A stretch of 64,000 nt of DNA from Nocardia anocheti (GCF_029675105.1 NZ_JAQQFV010000003.1:248001-312000), one strand, 5' to 3'. Shown: positions 1-8,745, counted from the first letter of the stretch. Program-made: numbers and translations. The notes: generated by a model not told the origin, from the sequence alone.

Positions 1-1
1 C

Positions 2-568
2 GTGACGCTCACCCTCGCCGATCTCGTCGGCTACACCGATCGCGGCCTCGACACCGACCTCGCCCGCTGGTTCCCTGACGCCGATGTGGTCGCTATCCCC
101 GCCGAAACCCGTTCGGTTGCCTCGTTTCTCGAGAAGCTGTCCCCTGCCGATGCCGCCGCACTGGCGGCCTTCGACCGCCGGGTCCGCTCCGGCGGGCTAC
201 CACAGTTCCTCGACACCTTCGACTGGTCCTACGCGTTCGACTTCGCCGGTAACGACTGCACCATTCTCGATAGCGACTACACCACCGAACTCACCGACGA
301 GGACGTGTTCTCCCTCGGCGCCGACGGCGGCGGCAATCTCTACGTCGTTCTCACCAACGGCCAGGTCGCGGTGTGGTTCCACGAGGAGGACGTGCTCGAG
401 GGTGGGACCCGTTTCGACAACCTCGACGTCTTCCTCTGGTCGTATGTGCGCTATCGAGCGGTGCGGGCGGGCAAGCTGGCCCGCACCGATGTCGAGGCCG
501 ACTTCATCGCGCTCGGCCAGGACGGCGCACTGGCCGAAGAGGTGGGGCTGCTGAGCATGATGGCCTGA
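2..568 (+). CDS. SUKH (SMI1/KNR4)-like protein
   Basis: 188 residues from a GTG at position 2. The true start may lie upstream of the window, so this may be a partial gene. The C-terminal half has the SUKH-type pattern: an acidic stretch, then FSLGADGGGNLYVVL (about residues 102-116), a short strand NGQVAVWFHEED, and a closing NLDVFLWSYVRYR helix. SUKH proteins are small intracellular proteins, many of which act as immunity partners of polymorphic toxins, but no toxin gene is visible next to it. No signal peptide or membrane segment. The assignment rests on pattern only; a plain hypothetical protein is the alternative. Confidence 0.5.
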   Translation: MTLTLADLVGYTDRGLDTDLARWFPDADVVAIPAETRSVASFLEKLSPADAAALAAFDRRVRSGGLPQFLDTFDWSYAFDFAGNDCTILDSDYTTELTDEDVFSLGADGGGNLYVVLTNGQVAVWFHEEDVLEGGTRFDNLDVFLWSYVRYRAVRAGKLARTDVEADFIALGQDGALAEEVGLLSMMA

Positions 569-787
569 GTATCTCGCCACCGTGGCCGCGACGACCTGAA
601 CTCCCACGCCGCCAAGGGTCTTGAACGGGATTTCGATCGTGTGGCGAGTTCAGCAGTGCTGAGCCATGTTTTGTCGCCGGGAGTCAGGCGGGAAGATCGC
701 TCGAACCGCGCGTCGAGGCGACGGGCCGGGATGACCTGGAAACGGCTCGGGGCGACCGTCACTCGATAGCTGCTTACGGGACAACGC
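569..787. other. Intergenic, no gene seen
   Basis: 219 bases between two convergent genes. I see no convincing coding frame, RNA gene or perfect terminator hairpin here. Confidence 0.5.
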
Positions 788-1621
788 CTAGGCGTCGAAG
801 AGGAGGTAGAGGCCGAGGAAGGTGAAGCCGACCATCAGGAGCATGAGGGCCAGTTGGCCGGTGAGGCGGTGGGATGGGGGGAGGAGGCGGAGGCAGCGGT
901 CGTGGGCGGCGGCTACGCCGAGGATGTGGCCGGTGAGGACTGCGAGGACCTTGATGGTGGCGAGGAGGCCGGGCTGTTCGGACAGGATGTAGGAGACCTG
1001 CAGATCGGCCAGGCCCGCGAGGTTCCAGCCGAGGCCGAAGGGGTCGGCGCAGAGGATGAGGGTGGTTTGGCCCTTCTCCACCAGGAAGCTCAGGTAGTGG
1101 GCGACGATGTAGCCAGCGATGATGGGGGTCAGGCTGTGGGCCAGGCGGATCGGGAGTAGGGCGCGTTCGGTGCGGGTGACACCGCCGGTGGCGCGGGTGG
1201 CCAGTTCGAAGAGACCGCCGACCACGGCGATGAAGGCGAGCACCACGTGGGCTTTCGGCGCGCCCGCCGCGATGCGCTCGGCGACCGCGTCCTCGCCGAG
1301 CACGAAGGCGGTCGTACCGTCGGGCAGTGGTTCGTCGGGCAGAAACGCGTTGGTGCAGTCGATGACGATCTTCCCGGCCAACGCGGTGCCGTGCGCGCCG
1401 AGCAGGTCGGCGAGCGCAGCCACCGGCACGGCCATCAGCACGACATCGGCCCACTCGATCGCCGCACCGATACCGTCCACGTGCGTTGCGCTGATCCGGG
1501 CGGCGAGCGTCTTCGCGGCTTCGCTCGATCGCGCACCGATGCGCACCTCGTGGCCTACCGAAGCCCACCCACCGCCCAGCGCGGCCGCCATCGCACCCGC
1601 GCCGATGATTCCGATTCGCAT
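788..1621 (-). CDS. Chimeric protein: NADP-binding Rossmann N-terminus fused to membrane C-terminus
   Basis: 277 residues from the ATG at 1621, chosen because AGGAG sits just upstream and the Rossmann motif starts at once. Residues 1 to about 150 look like the F420-dependent NADP reductase/NAD-binding oxidoreductase fold: MRIGIIGAGAMAAALGG (dinucleotide loop), VRIGARS, then VVLMAVPVAAL and KIVIDCTNAF. After AHVVLAF (about residue 155) the sequence becomes hydrophobic, with about four membrane segments. Blocks such as HSLTPIIAGYIVAHYLSFLV, SDP/ADP-type FGLGWNLAG, LTGHILGVAAAHDR and the final LMVGFTFLGLYLLF recall the C-terminal half of actinobacterial polytopic proteins annotated as fenitrothion-hydrolase-like. 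The second half of the reductase and the first half of the membrane protein are both missing. The reading frame is intact across the join. Its neighbour is a divergent HxlR regulator, a usual partner of NADP-binding oxidoreductases, so the N-terminal part is probably native to the site. It may be non-functional. Confidence 0.6.
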   Translation of the reverse strand: MRIGIIGAGAMAAALGGGWASVGHEVRIGARSSEAAKTLAARISATHVDGIGAAIEWADVVLMAVPVAALADLLGAHGTALAGKIVIDCTNAFLPDEPLPDGTTAFVLGEDAVAERIAAGAPKAHVVLAFIAVVGGLFELATRATGGVTRTERALLPIRLAHSLTPIIAGYIVAHYLSFLVEKGQTTLILCADPFGLGWNLAGLADLQVSYILSEQPGLLATIKVLAVLTGHILGVAAAHDRCLRLLPPSHRLTGQLALMLLMVGFTFLGLYLLFDA

Positions 1622-1682
1622 ATCAACTCCTGAGTTTCCGTGTGCCGACGATCGCGGCACAACAGACGCTAGGGATTCCGAT

Positions 1683-1700
1683 AGGCACTCGCGGGTGCCT
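1683..1700. promoter_or_regulatory. Imperfect palindrome, candidate HxlR operator
   Basis: AGGCACTCGCGGGTGCCT is an 18-bp inverted repeat with 6-bp perfect outer arms and one mismatched inner pair. It lies in the 102-bp gap between the divergent chimeric oxidoreductase and the HxlR regulator, 23 bp before the regulator start. Position and symmetry suggest the regulator binds here. This is inference. Confidence 0.45.
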
Positions 1701-1723
1701 GTCGTCGGTGCCAAGCTGGTCCC

Positions 1724-2110
1724 ATGACCGCCGCACCGGCCCAACACTCCGAATATCCGCCCTACGGTGACTACGAGGCCGACTGTCCGGCCAGGATGGG
1801 CGTCGACTTGTTCGGGAACTCGTGGCTACCCGTGATCGTGTACATGCTGCGGAACGGGCCGCTCCGTCACGGTGACCTTCTGACCGAGATCGGCGGCATC
1901 AGCCAGAAGATGCTGACGCAGACGCTGCGGCGGATGGAGGCGATGACGCTCGTACACAGACGCCGCTATGCCGAAGCACCCCCGCGCGTGGAATACGAAC
2001 TCACCGAAGCGGGCCGTGATCTGCTCCAGCCGATCTATGCGCTCGGCGCCTGGGTCGACCGGCACGGGGCCGCCGTGACCACCGCGATGCACGGCGACCC
2101 GCCGGACTGA
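1724..2110 (+). CDS. HxlR-family transcriptional regulator
   Basis: 128 residues, the usual size of the family. Cys-22 (DCPARMGVDLFGNSW) is followed by the winged-helix core: VIVYMLRNGPLRHGDLL, then GGISQKMLTQTLRRMEAM (recognition helix region, about residues 60-78), then the wing VHRRRYAEAPPRVEYELT. HxlR proteins are one-domain dimeric regulators, many responding to electrophiles or redox signals through the N-terminal cysteine. It is divergent from the NADP-binding chimera at 788-1621, and an 18-bp palindrome lies between them, so it probably controls that gene and itself. Confidence 0.9.
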   Translation: MTAAPAQHSEYPPYGDYEADCPARMGVDLFGNSWLPVIVYMLRNGPLRHGDLLTEIGGISQKMLTQTLRRMEAMTLVHRRRYAEAPPRVEYELTEAGRDLLQPIYALGAWVDRHGAAVTTAMHGDPPD

Positions 2111-2191
2111 TACTGCGGCCGCGTCACGCGGGCCAGGGCGGGCGGTGACGCCGAGGGCCGCGGCGGTGACCACCGACGAGCGGATGGGGGA

Positions 2192-2920
2192 TCAGTCGAG
2201 TTCTGGGTGGCCGACCCACTCGACAATCGTCCAGCCCTTCTGCGGGCTGCCTTCGAGGACGACGCGGCCGCCGTTGCGCATGGGATCGGTGCCGAGTTTG
2301 CTCGGGTCGGCGTTGTCGGCGTTCATCATCGACCAGAACATGATGGTGCCGCCGTGGGAGAAGATCACCGGGTCGGCGCAGCCGTGGCGCTGTACCTCGA
2401 GTAGTGCCTGGTCGACGCGGTCGTCGAACTCGTTGCCGTCGATGGAGCCTGGAATCCGTGCGTTCCGGTCGCCGGAGAGCCATTTGATCGGCGCCTGCAG
2501 GTATCCCGACGGTGCCTCGGCCTCTGGTGTGCCCTCGTACTCGCCCGCCTCGATCTCCCGGAATCCGGGCTGGATGTCGAGGTTCAGACCCTGCTCGGCG
2601 ACAGTCGGTGCCGCGGTCTGCGCGGTGCGCACCATGGTGGACGCGAAGGCGCAGTCGTAGTCCTTGTCGGCCAGTTGGATGGCGAGATTGTCCGCCTGTG
2701 CCCGGCCGCGTGCGGTCAGGTCGGGCCCGGGAACCTTGGTGTCGATCAGGCCGGAGGCGTTGCCGAGGGACTCGGCATGGCGTACCAGGGTGATGACCAT
2801 GTCACCGGAGCTGCCGCCGGAGCTGCCGAAGTCGATATCGGCGGACGCGACGCCGGTGGTAGCCGTTGTGGCCGCGACCGCCATCACGGTAACGGGCAAT
2901 CGAAAAGATCGGATTCGCAT
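2192..2920 (-). CDS. Secreted histidine phosphatase family protein
   Basis: 242 residues from the ATG at 2920. This start gives a clean signal peptide (MRIRSFRLPVTVMAVAATTA, cleavage probably after VASA). The longer upstream frame adds nothing protein-like. The mature part begins with the phosphoglycerate-mutase-like RHG motif as LVRHAES (about residue 46). Then come the FASTMVRTAQTA helix, a FREIEAGEYEG loop and the second catalytic histidine in VIFSHGGTIMFWSM. These supply the phospho-accepting His, two Arg and the second His of branch-2 histidine phosphatases. Probably acts outside the cytoplasmic membrane on an unknown phosphomonoester. Single gene, convergent with the HxlR gene. Confidence 0.85.
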   Translation of the reverse strand: MRIRSFRLPVTVMAVAATTATTGVASADIDFGSSGGSSGDMVITLVRHAESLGNASGLIDTKVPGPDLTARGRAQADNLAIQLADKDYDCAFASTMVRTAQTAAPTVAEQGLNLDIQPGFREIEAGEYEGTPEAEAPSGYLQAPIKWLSGDRNARIPGSIDGNEFDDRVDQALLEVQRHGCADPVIFSHGGTIMFWSMMNADNADPSKLGTDPMRNGGRVVLEGSPQKGWTIVEWVGHPELD

Positions 2921-3182
2921 GGGTGGGAAGGCCTTTCGCCAGAACCGGAATTCGGGGTGTCGCGCCTCACACAAGCAGCTGTTCACCCGAATCGACTGTG
3001 GGCTTTCCCGTTCATCGGGATCTTTCGCGCACGGGACCGCGCGCAGGCGAAACACCGTCAGTTCGGACGGCGGTCCTTGCCAGGAAAGGACCTGACCGCC
3101 TCCGCCGACAGAGGTCAGGGCCGCGCGGCGGATCAGGAGCGTGATCACGATGTCGGCCCAGTCGGCGGGGACGGAACGGGGG

Positions 3183-3782
3183 CTAGCGGAGTTCGTCGAG
3201 CATCTGCGCCCAGCGGTCGGCGACCTTGCCGCGACGGCGGGAGTCGTCGTTGAGCATGCCCGCCAGGCCGAGGCCGCGGGCGCTGTCGAGGAACGCCTGG
3301 ACGGTCGTGCGCACCGTGGGTTTGTTGCCGTCGAGTCCCAGCAACTCGATCAGCGCCCAGAAGCCGCGCGCGCCGACCTCGAGCTCCATCGCCGCGACCC
3401 GCGGTGCCAGCACGGGATCGTCGGAGGCCGCGATGCACAGTTGCAGCGCGGCCTTGAACGTCGGGCCCTGATGGAGCTCGACGATCCGGTGGACGACCTC
3501 GCGGGTGCTGTCGGGCCCGGGGACGATGGTGTGCTGGAAGTCCTCGATCTCCTGGATCCGGGTCTGCATGATGTGCTGCACCGACGCGGTGAACAGGCCG
3601 TCGCGGTCCTTGAAATGGTGCTGGATCGCCCCGCGGGTCACCCCGGCGCGCTCGGCCACCTCGGCGACGCTGGCATTGCGCCAGCCGCGGGTGGCGAGCA
3701 CGTCCAGGGCCGCGTCGACGATGCGCTGGTGGGTCGCGACGCCGTTCTCGTTCTGAGGTCGGCGTCGCGCGCTCGCCGTCAT
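3183..3782 (-). CDS. TetR-family transcriptional regulator
   Basis: 199 residues. The N-terminal HTH is intact: RIVDAALDVLATRGWRNASV, then AEVAERAGVTRGAIQHHFKD (residues about 38-57) and RDGLFTASVQHIM. The C-terminal ligand domain is about 130 residues. It is the last gene of a minus-strand operon with alpha/beta hydrolase, PF10118-like and reductase genes, only 7 bp behind the reductase stop. It is likely a local repressor of this operon and of the divergent amidohydrolase operon; the near-palindrome at 6757-6772 is a candidate operator. Confidence 0.9.
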   Translation of the reverse strand: MTASARRRPQNENGVATHQRIVDAALDVLATRGWRNASVAEVAERAGVTRGAIQHHFKDRDGLFTASVQHIMQTRIQEIEDFQHTIVPGPDSTREVVHRIVELHQGPTFKAALQLCIAASDDPVLAPRVAAMELEVGARGFWALIELLGLDGNKPTVRTTVQAFLDSARGLGLAGMLNDDSRRRGKVADRWAQMLDELR

Positions 3783-3789
3783 CGTCGGC

Positions 3790-4899
3790 CTACAGTTCGA
3801 CGGTCAGAGATCCCTTGGCACGTGACACACATGGGAGAAAGTATCCCGCGTCCAGTTCCTGGGGGCTCAGGGCGGTCGACCTGTGCTCGGGCGTGCCGTC
3901 GAGCACCCGCACCGCGCAGGAACGGCAGAAGCCCTGCTGACAGGAGTAGGTGGCATCCGGTCGGGCGGCGAGGATGGCGTCCAACGCGGTCTGCTCGGCG
4001 CCGACGGTCACGGTTTCGCCGGTGCTGGCCAGGTGGATGTCGAACTCTTCGCCGTCGACCACCGGGGCGGGGGAGAAGCGCTCGTAGTGGAACTCGACAT
4101 CGGGTCGGCCGACCAGGGCGGCGCGCAGGGCGTCGACCATCGGCGGCGGCCCGCAGGTGTAGACCGCGGGTGAACCGGCCAGCTCCCCGAGCAGCAGCTC
4201 GGGCCCGGCCAGGCCGGATTCGTCGTCGCAGTGGACGGTGACCTTGTCCCCGTACACTGCGAGCTCGGGCAGGAAGGCCATCGAGTCCCTGCTGCGTCCG
4301 CAGTACAGCATCGTCCACGGCATGCCGACCTGGTCGAGGACCGCGAGCATCGGCAGGATCGGCGTGATCCCGATACCGCCCGCGATCAGGCGGACCGCTG
4401 TCGTGGACTGCCGGTAGCCGCCGACGGCAAGCGGGAAAGCATTGCGCGGCAGACCGATCCGCAGCTGCGACCCCACCGCGAGACCGTGATGGACTTCGGC
4501 GGAGCCGCCGCGTCCGTTCGGGATGAATCGCACCGCGATGCGGTAGCGGTGGCGTTCCGCCGGGTCGCCGCACAGCGAGTACTGCCGCACGACGCCCGAG
4601 GGCAGCTCGACGTCGAGGTGTGCGCCGGGCCGCCAGGGCGGCAGTGCCGCGCCGTCGGGCAGTGCGAAGGTCACCGCGACGACGTTCTCGTCCTGGGCGA
4701 CCAGCGTGCGTTGGGTGACCACGACGTCGAAGAAGTGCTGCGGTCGACCGAGCCCCGTTTCGGGGAGCGCGGCGAACCCGTCGATCCAGTTCAGCGCGTC
4801 CATGCCCCGGGCGAGGACCCACATCAGCGGGTCGTGGCGGGACCGTCCGTACGCGTGCGCGGGGATCTCGCGCAGGCGCGGGCGGTCGGTCGCCCTCAT
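3790..4899 (-). CDS. Oxygenase reductase: flavin/NAD(P)H domain with C-terminal 2Fe-2S ferredoxin
   Basis: 369 residues. The order is ferredoxin-reductase type: a flavin-binding barrel with RQYSLCGDPAE (about residues 110-120), an NAD-binding domain with LIAGGIGITPILPML and VYTCGPPPMVDAL, then a plant-type 2Fe-2S domain. The cluster ligands are CQQGFCRSCAVRVLDG with the fourth Cys in YFLPCVSRAKG. This is the single-polypeptide reductase arrangement of phthalate-dioxygenase-reductase-like proteins; it passes electrons from NAD(P)H to an oxygenase or desaturase. The partner oxygenase is not obvious. The adjacent PF10118-like protein has a His/Glu-rich helical fold and could be the acceptor (inference). 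Its start overlaps the stop of the upstream gene by 4 bp (ATGA), so translation is probably coupled. Confidence 0.88.
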   Translation of the reverse strand: MRATDRPRLREIPAHAYGRSRHDPLMWVLARGMDALNWIDGFAALPETGLGRPQHFFDVVVTQRTLVAQDENVVAVTFALPDGAALPPWRPGAHLDVELPSGVVRQYSLCGDPAERHRYRIAVRFIPNGRGGSAEVHHGLAVGSQLRIGLPRNAFPLAVGGYRQSTTAVRLIAGGIGITPILPMLAVLDQVGMPWTMLYCGRSRDSMAFLPELAVYGDKVTVHCDDESGLAGPELLLGELAGSPAVYTCGPPPMVDALRAALVGRPDVEFHYERFSPAPVVDGEEFDIHLASTGETVTVGAEQTALDAILAARPDATYSCQQGFCRSCAVRVLDGTPEHRSTALSPQELDAGYFLPCVSRAKGSLTVEL

Positions 4900-5795
4900 G
4901 CCGCGCTCCGGGATTCGATGGTGGCCAGGTAGGACAGCGCCTGGGCCATCGACCCGGTGTCGTCGGGCTGGTAGCCGGGCTTCAGATAGTCGTAGACCGC
5001 GCCCAGCACCATGGCGGGGGTCGGCAGCAGGCCCCGTCGGCCGTCCCGGATGATCTCGTAGAGCACCCGCGGCCGGGAGGTGGGCGCGGCCGGGTCGTTC
5101 GCGACCAGGTACCAGATGAACCGGCTCGAGATCCAGACGGTCACCGGGAACACGACGAGCATGGTCCGCAACCGACGGCGGTAGCGGTCGTCGAAATATT
5201 CGGCCACCTCGTGGGCGACGGTGCGGTGCTCCATCTCCTCGGCGCCGTGCCAGCGGAACAGGGCGGTCATGTTCGGGTCCGCGTGGTACTCGTCCCAGGT
5301 GTTGTTCAGCACGTAGTGGCCGAGGAAGGCGGTGAAGTTCTCGAGCGCGGCGGTGATCGCCAACCGGTTGATCAGGTGCTGCCTGCTCCGGCGCGGGTTG
5401 CGGTACGCGCGCGGGCCGAGCACCCGCCGCAGGAAGAACCGTGCCTGCGCCAGCAATGGTTCGGGATCGATGCCGTTGCGCTGGAAGTAGTCGCCGAGGG
5501 AATCCTCGTGTGCGTTGGCGTGCATCGTCTCCTGGCCGATGAACCCGAGGACGTCCTCCCGCAGGCGGGGGTCGGTGACGTCGGGCAGCGCCTCTCTGAA
5601 CGCCTCGATGAAGAACCGTTCGACCTCGGGGAAGAGCAGGTGGTAGGAGCAGACCGCGTGTGAGGCGACCGCGTGACCGGGAATCCAGTGCAGGGGGGTG
5701 TTGGTGAGATCGAAGACCACCTGGCGCGCCTTGAGCTGCAGTGGTCCGATGTCGACGGCATCCATGACCGGCCGGTTCCTCTTGCGCAACTTCAT
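4896..5795 (-). CDS. PF10118-like putative metal-dependent hydrolase / diiron helical protein
   Basis: 299 residues, mainly helical. Candidate metal ligands occur in paired motifs: GHAVASHAVCSYHLLFPEVE (about 40-59), FIGQETMHANAHED (E and two H), and HGAEEMEHRTVAHEVAEYFD (E-E-x-x-H). That is a ferritin-like or diiron spacing. One hydrophobic stretch near LVVFPVTVWISSRFIWYLV may touch the membrane. Proteins of this family are annotated as predicted metal-dependent hydrolases. The neighbouring NAD(P)H reductase with its own 2Fe-2S domain fits an oxidative diiron role better (inference). It sits between the alpha/beta hydrolase (2-bp gap) and the reductase (4-bp overlap). Confidence 0.7.
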   Translation of the reverse strand: MKLRKRNRPVMDAVDIGPLQLKARQVVFDLTNTPLHWIPGHAVASHAVCSYHLLFPEVERFFIEAFREALPDVTDPRLREDVLGFIGQETMHANAHEDSLGDYFQRNGIDPEPLLAQARFFLRRVLGPRAYRNPRRSRQHLINRLAITAALENFTAFLGHYVLNNTWDEYHADPNMTALFRWHGAEEMEHRTVAHEVAEYFDDRYRRRLRTMLVVFPVTVWISSRFIWYLVANDPAAPTSRPRVLYEIIRDGRRGLLPTPAMVLGAVYDYLKPGYQPDDTGSMAQALSYLATIESRSAA

Positions 5796-5796
5796 G

Positions 5797-6711
5797 TCAG
5801 GCTCCTTTGCCGACGAAATCGATGATGTGCCGAGTGACGATCTCGGGATGTTCCAGGTGGGTGAAGTGGCCAGCGCCCGCGACGATGGTGCGGCGGCTGC
5901 CCGCCGGGAGGTGGTCGAGCGCGTCGGCGCCGGTGTCGACCAGTCCGCAGGTGTCCTCGGCGCCCTGCAGGTAGAGGGTGGGGACCCGGGGCGCGGCGAA
6001 GGCTGCCAGCTGTTCGTAGCGATGGTCGCGGGTGCGGCGGTAGAGCGGGTTCCAGACGGCGCGGTAGTAGCTGAACGCGGCCCGGTGCCGAGCGCGATCC
6101 GGTAGGGCCAGCAGCCCCAGCTCGCGGTATCGCGCCACCGCCGAGTTCGGCGCCCATGACCGCCACAGTCGCTGGATCAACCAGGCGCCGATGGCCTCGG
6201 AGACCCAGGGCAGCGAGACCAGCGTCATGTACCAGCTGCGCGGGGCTTGGCGGGCCAGCCGTGCGGCGTTGGCGGGCAACCGCGACGGGGCGAACAGCGC
6301 CTTGATCGTGGCCAGCGGAGGGATGGCGATCAGCACGCTTCGATGGAACAGGGTCGGGTGGGCCGCGGTGAGCGCGCTCACGATGGCACCACCCCAGTCG
6401 TGGCCGATGACGATCGCCCGCTCGTCGGCGCCGATCTCGCGATGGATACCGACGATGTCGCTGACCAGCGAACCGATCGAGTAGTCGTCGTCGATGGCCA
6501 GGGAACTCGGCGCGTAACCCCGTGTAAACGGCGCGACGACGTAACGGCCGGTCGCGGCGAGCGCGGGCCCGAGCATCTCCCAGGTCCAGGCGCTGTCGGG
6601 AAATCCGTGCACGAGCAGTGCGGCGGGGTCACCGGGATCGCCCCAGGTCAGCGCCTCCAGTTCGGCGGTGGCCGACCGGAACCGCCTCGTTGCGGGGGTG
6701 GTCGTCGACAT
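5797..6711 (-). CDS. Alpha/beta hydrolase, epoxide-hydrolase-like
   Basis: 304 residues from the ATG at 6711, preceded by AAAGGG at a good spacing; an upstream in-frame ATG at 6759 is less likely. It has the oxyanion motif LVHGFPDSAWTWE (about residues 32-44). The nucleophile elbow GHDWGGAI (about 104-111) carries Asp rather than Ser, as in epoxide hydrolases and haloalkane dehalogenases. The acid is probably in YLQGAEDTCG and the base is His in GAGHFTHLEHP. No signal peptide, so cytoplasmic. It is the first gene of the minus-strand operon and faces the amidohydrolase across a 191-bp divergent promoter region. Confidence 0.87.
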   Translation of the reverse strand: MSTTTPATRRFRSATAELEALTWGDPGDPAALLVHGFPDSAWTWEMLGPALAATGRYVVAPFTRGYAPSSLAIDDDYSIGSLVSDIVGIHREIGADERAIVIGHDWGGAIVSALTAAHPTLFHRSVLIAIPPLATIKALFAPSRLPANAARLARQAPRSWYMTLVSLPWVSEAIGAWLIQRLWRSWAPNSAVARYRELGLLALPDRARHRAAFSYYRAVWNPLYRRTRDHRYEQLAAFAAPRVPTLYLQGAEDTCGLVDTGADALDHLPAGSRRTIVAGAGHFTHLEHPEIVTRHIIDFVGKGA

Positions 6712-6756
6712 GCGTGCCCTTTCGGTCCCATGGCTGGAACGCCCCTTGCATTTGGG

Positions 6757-6772
6757 CATTCACTAGTGCATG
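6757..6772. promoter_or_regulatory. Near-palindrome, candidate TetR operator
   Basis: CATTCACTAGTGCATG contains a perfect 8-bp palindrome (CACTAGTG) extended by CAT/ATG arms; 14 of 16 positions are symmetric. It lies in the divergent region between the hydrolase operon (start 6711) and the amidohydrolase (start 6903). The operon-encoded TetR at 3183-3782 is the natural candidate binder. Confidence 0.45.
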
Positions 6773-6902
6773 GTTTTACATGTTACTGGAAGTCTCGTCA
6801 ATATTGATACGAGAAGATCGCAGGTAGAGGCAATGTACAGACTGCGCAACTGCTCGGGGCTTGAGATATGTGACATGCAAGGACGCATGAAGGGAGTGCG
6901 GT

Positions 6903-8726
6903 ATGGGTAGCTACGATCTAGTCATCCGCGACGGGATCTGGTTCGACGGTTCCGGCGCGGCGGCGCGCACGGCCGATATCGGCATCAGGGACGGCGAGGT
7001 CGTGGCGGTCAGCTCCCGGCCATTGGAGGTCGACGACGCCGACGAAGTGATCGACGCGGGCGGCAAGTGGGTGATGCCTGGTTTCATCGACATCCACACC
7101 CACTACGACGTCGAGATGCTGGCCGCCTCCGCGCTGACCGAGTCGCTGCGCCACGGCGTGACCACTACCGTCATCGGAAACTGTTCGCTCACCACGATTC
7201 TCGCGACCAATGTCGAGTGCGCCGACATCTTCAGCCGGGTCGAGGCGGTGCCGCGCGAGATCGTCATCGGCACCCTGGACGAGCACCGCACCTGGTCCAC
7301 GCCGACCGAGTACGCCCACGCCATCGACAAGCTCAACCTCGGCCCCAATGTCGCGACCTTCCTCGGCCAGTCCGATCTGCGGATCCATGTCATGGGCATG
7401 GACCGCGCGGTCGACGACAAGGCCAAGCCGTCGGACGCCGAGCTCGAACGCATGATCGCGCTGCTGAACGAGGCGCTCGACGTCGGGTTCCTCGGCATGT
7501 CGGCCACGACCAACTGGATCGACAAGCTCGACGGTGACCTCTACCGCTCCCGCTCGCTGCCGACCACCTTCGTCAAGCGCCGCGAATTCCGCGCGCTCAA
7601 CAAAGTCTTGCGCGAGCGTGAGCGCATCCTGCAGAGCACACCGGAGATCTCACTCACGCCGAACGTGCCCAAGTTCTTCCTCGCCGCGGGTGGCCGGTTC
7701 CGGCGCAAGGCGCTCAAGGTCTCGTTGCTCGCGGCCGCCGACTCCAAGGCGTATCCGCCGCTGGTGTACTTCATGATGTACGGCGCGCCGATCATCAACC
7801 GCCTGCTCAACGGGGTGTTCCGCTGGCAGCATCTGCCGGTGCCGTTCACGGTGTACGCCGACGGCATCGACCTGGTCGTGTTCGAGGAATTCGGTTCCGG
7901 CGCGGCGGCTCTCGACATCAAGGACCAGGTCGAGCGCAACGAGCTGCTGCGCAGCGAGGAGTACCGGCGCTGGTTCCGCCGCGACTACGAGAACAAGTTC
8001 ACCCCGAAGATCTGGCACCGCAATCTCTACGACGCCGTCGTCGTCGACAGCCCGGACCCCGCGCACGTCGGCAAGAGCTTCGGTCAGCTCGCCGACGAGC
8101 GCGGCATCCATCCGGTCGACGCGTTCCTCGACCTGGTCGTCGAGCACGGCCGGAAGATCCGCTGGCGCACCACGATCGCCAACCATCGTCCGAAGTACGC
8201 CGACAAGCTGGCCGCCAACAAGAACGTGCACATGGGCTTCGGCGACGCGGGCGCCCACCTGCGCAACATGGCCTTCTACAACTACCACCTGCGATTGCTC
8301 GAGCGCGTGCAGTCGGCGCAGGGCACGCGCAAGCCGTTCCTCACCCTCGAGCACGCGGTGCATCGGCTCACCGGCGAACTCGCGGACTGGTACAACCTCG
8401 ACGCGGGGCACCTGCGCGTCGGCGACCGTGCCGACATCGTCATCGTCGACCCCGAAGGACTCGACGGCGAGGTGCACGAACTCGCCGAACAGGAAGTCCC
8501 CGAATACGACGGCCTGCGACGCATGGTCAACCGCAACGACCGCGCGGTCACCGCGACCATCGTCAACGGCCGCGTCGTCTACCGCGACGGCGAGTTCGCC
8601 GACGGACTCGGAGACGAGTGGGGGCCAGGCCGTTTCCTGCCCGCCGGGCGCGAGGTCCGTGGCGCCACCCCCCGAGCGGGTCAGCGCCTGACCGCCTCGG
8701 CGTCGAACGACCCGGCCACCCAGTAA
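6903..8726 (+). CDS. Amidohydrolase family protein (N-acyl-D-amino-acid deacylase-like)
   Basis: 607 residues, with AAGGGAG placed 8 bp before the ATG. The fold is the composite amidohydrolase type: an N-terminal beta sandwich beginning DLVIRDGIWFDGSGAAA, the metal motif PGFIDIHTHYDVEM (HxH, about 64-77), the HGVTTTVIGNCS strand, the FGDAGAHLRNM motif late in the barrel (about 441), and a C-terminal LTGELADWYNLDAGHLRVGD return to the small domain. D-aminoacylases share this layout, and the family covers many N-acyl amides, so the substrate is open. It starts a plus-strand operon with an enoyl-CoA hydratase gene 19 bp downstream, which suggests acyl substrates feeding beta-oxidation (inference). 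Confidence 0.88.
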   Translation: MGSYDLVIRDGIWFDGSGAAARTADIGIRDGEVVAVSSRPLEVDDADEVIDAGGKWVMPGFIDIHTHYDVEMLAASALTESLRHGVTTTVIGNCSLTTILATNVECADIFSRVEAVPREIVIGTLDEHRTWSTPTEYAHAIDKLNLGPNVATFLGQSDLRIHVMGMDRAVDDKAKPSDAELERMIALLNEALDVGFLGMSATTNWIDKLDGDLYRSRSLPTTFVKRREFRALNKVLRERERILQSTPEISLTPNVPKFFLAAGGRFRRKALKVSLLAAADSKAYPPLVYFMMYGAPIINRLLNGVFRWQHLPVPFTVYADGIDLVVFEEFGSGAAALDIKDQVERNELLRSEEYRRWFRRDYENKFTPKIWHRNLYDAVVVDSPDPAHVGKSFGQLADERGIHPVDAFLDLVVEHGRKIRWRTTIANHRPKYADKLAANKNVHMGFGDAGAHLRNMAFYNYHLRLLERVQSAQGTRKPFLTLEHAVHRLTGELADWYNLDAGHLRVGDRADIVIVDPEGLDGEVHELAEQEVPEYDGLRRMVNRNDRAVTATIVNGRVVYRDGEFADGLGDEWGPGRFLPAGREVRGATPRAGQRLTASASNDPATQ

Positions 8727-8745
8727 TTCGACACCAGAGGACGTC

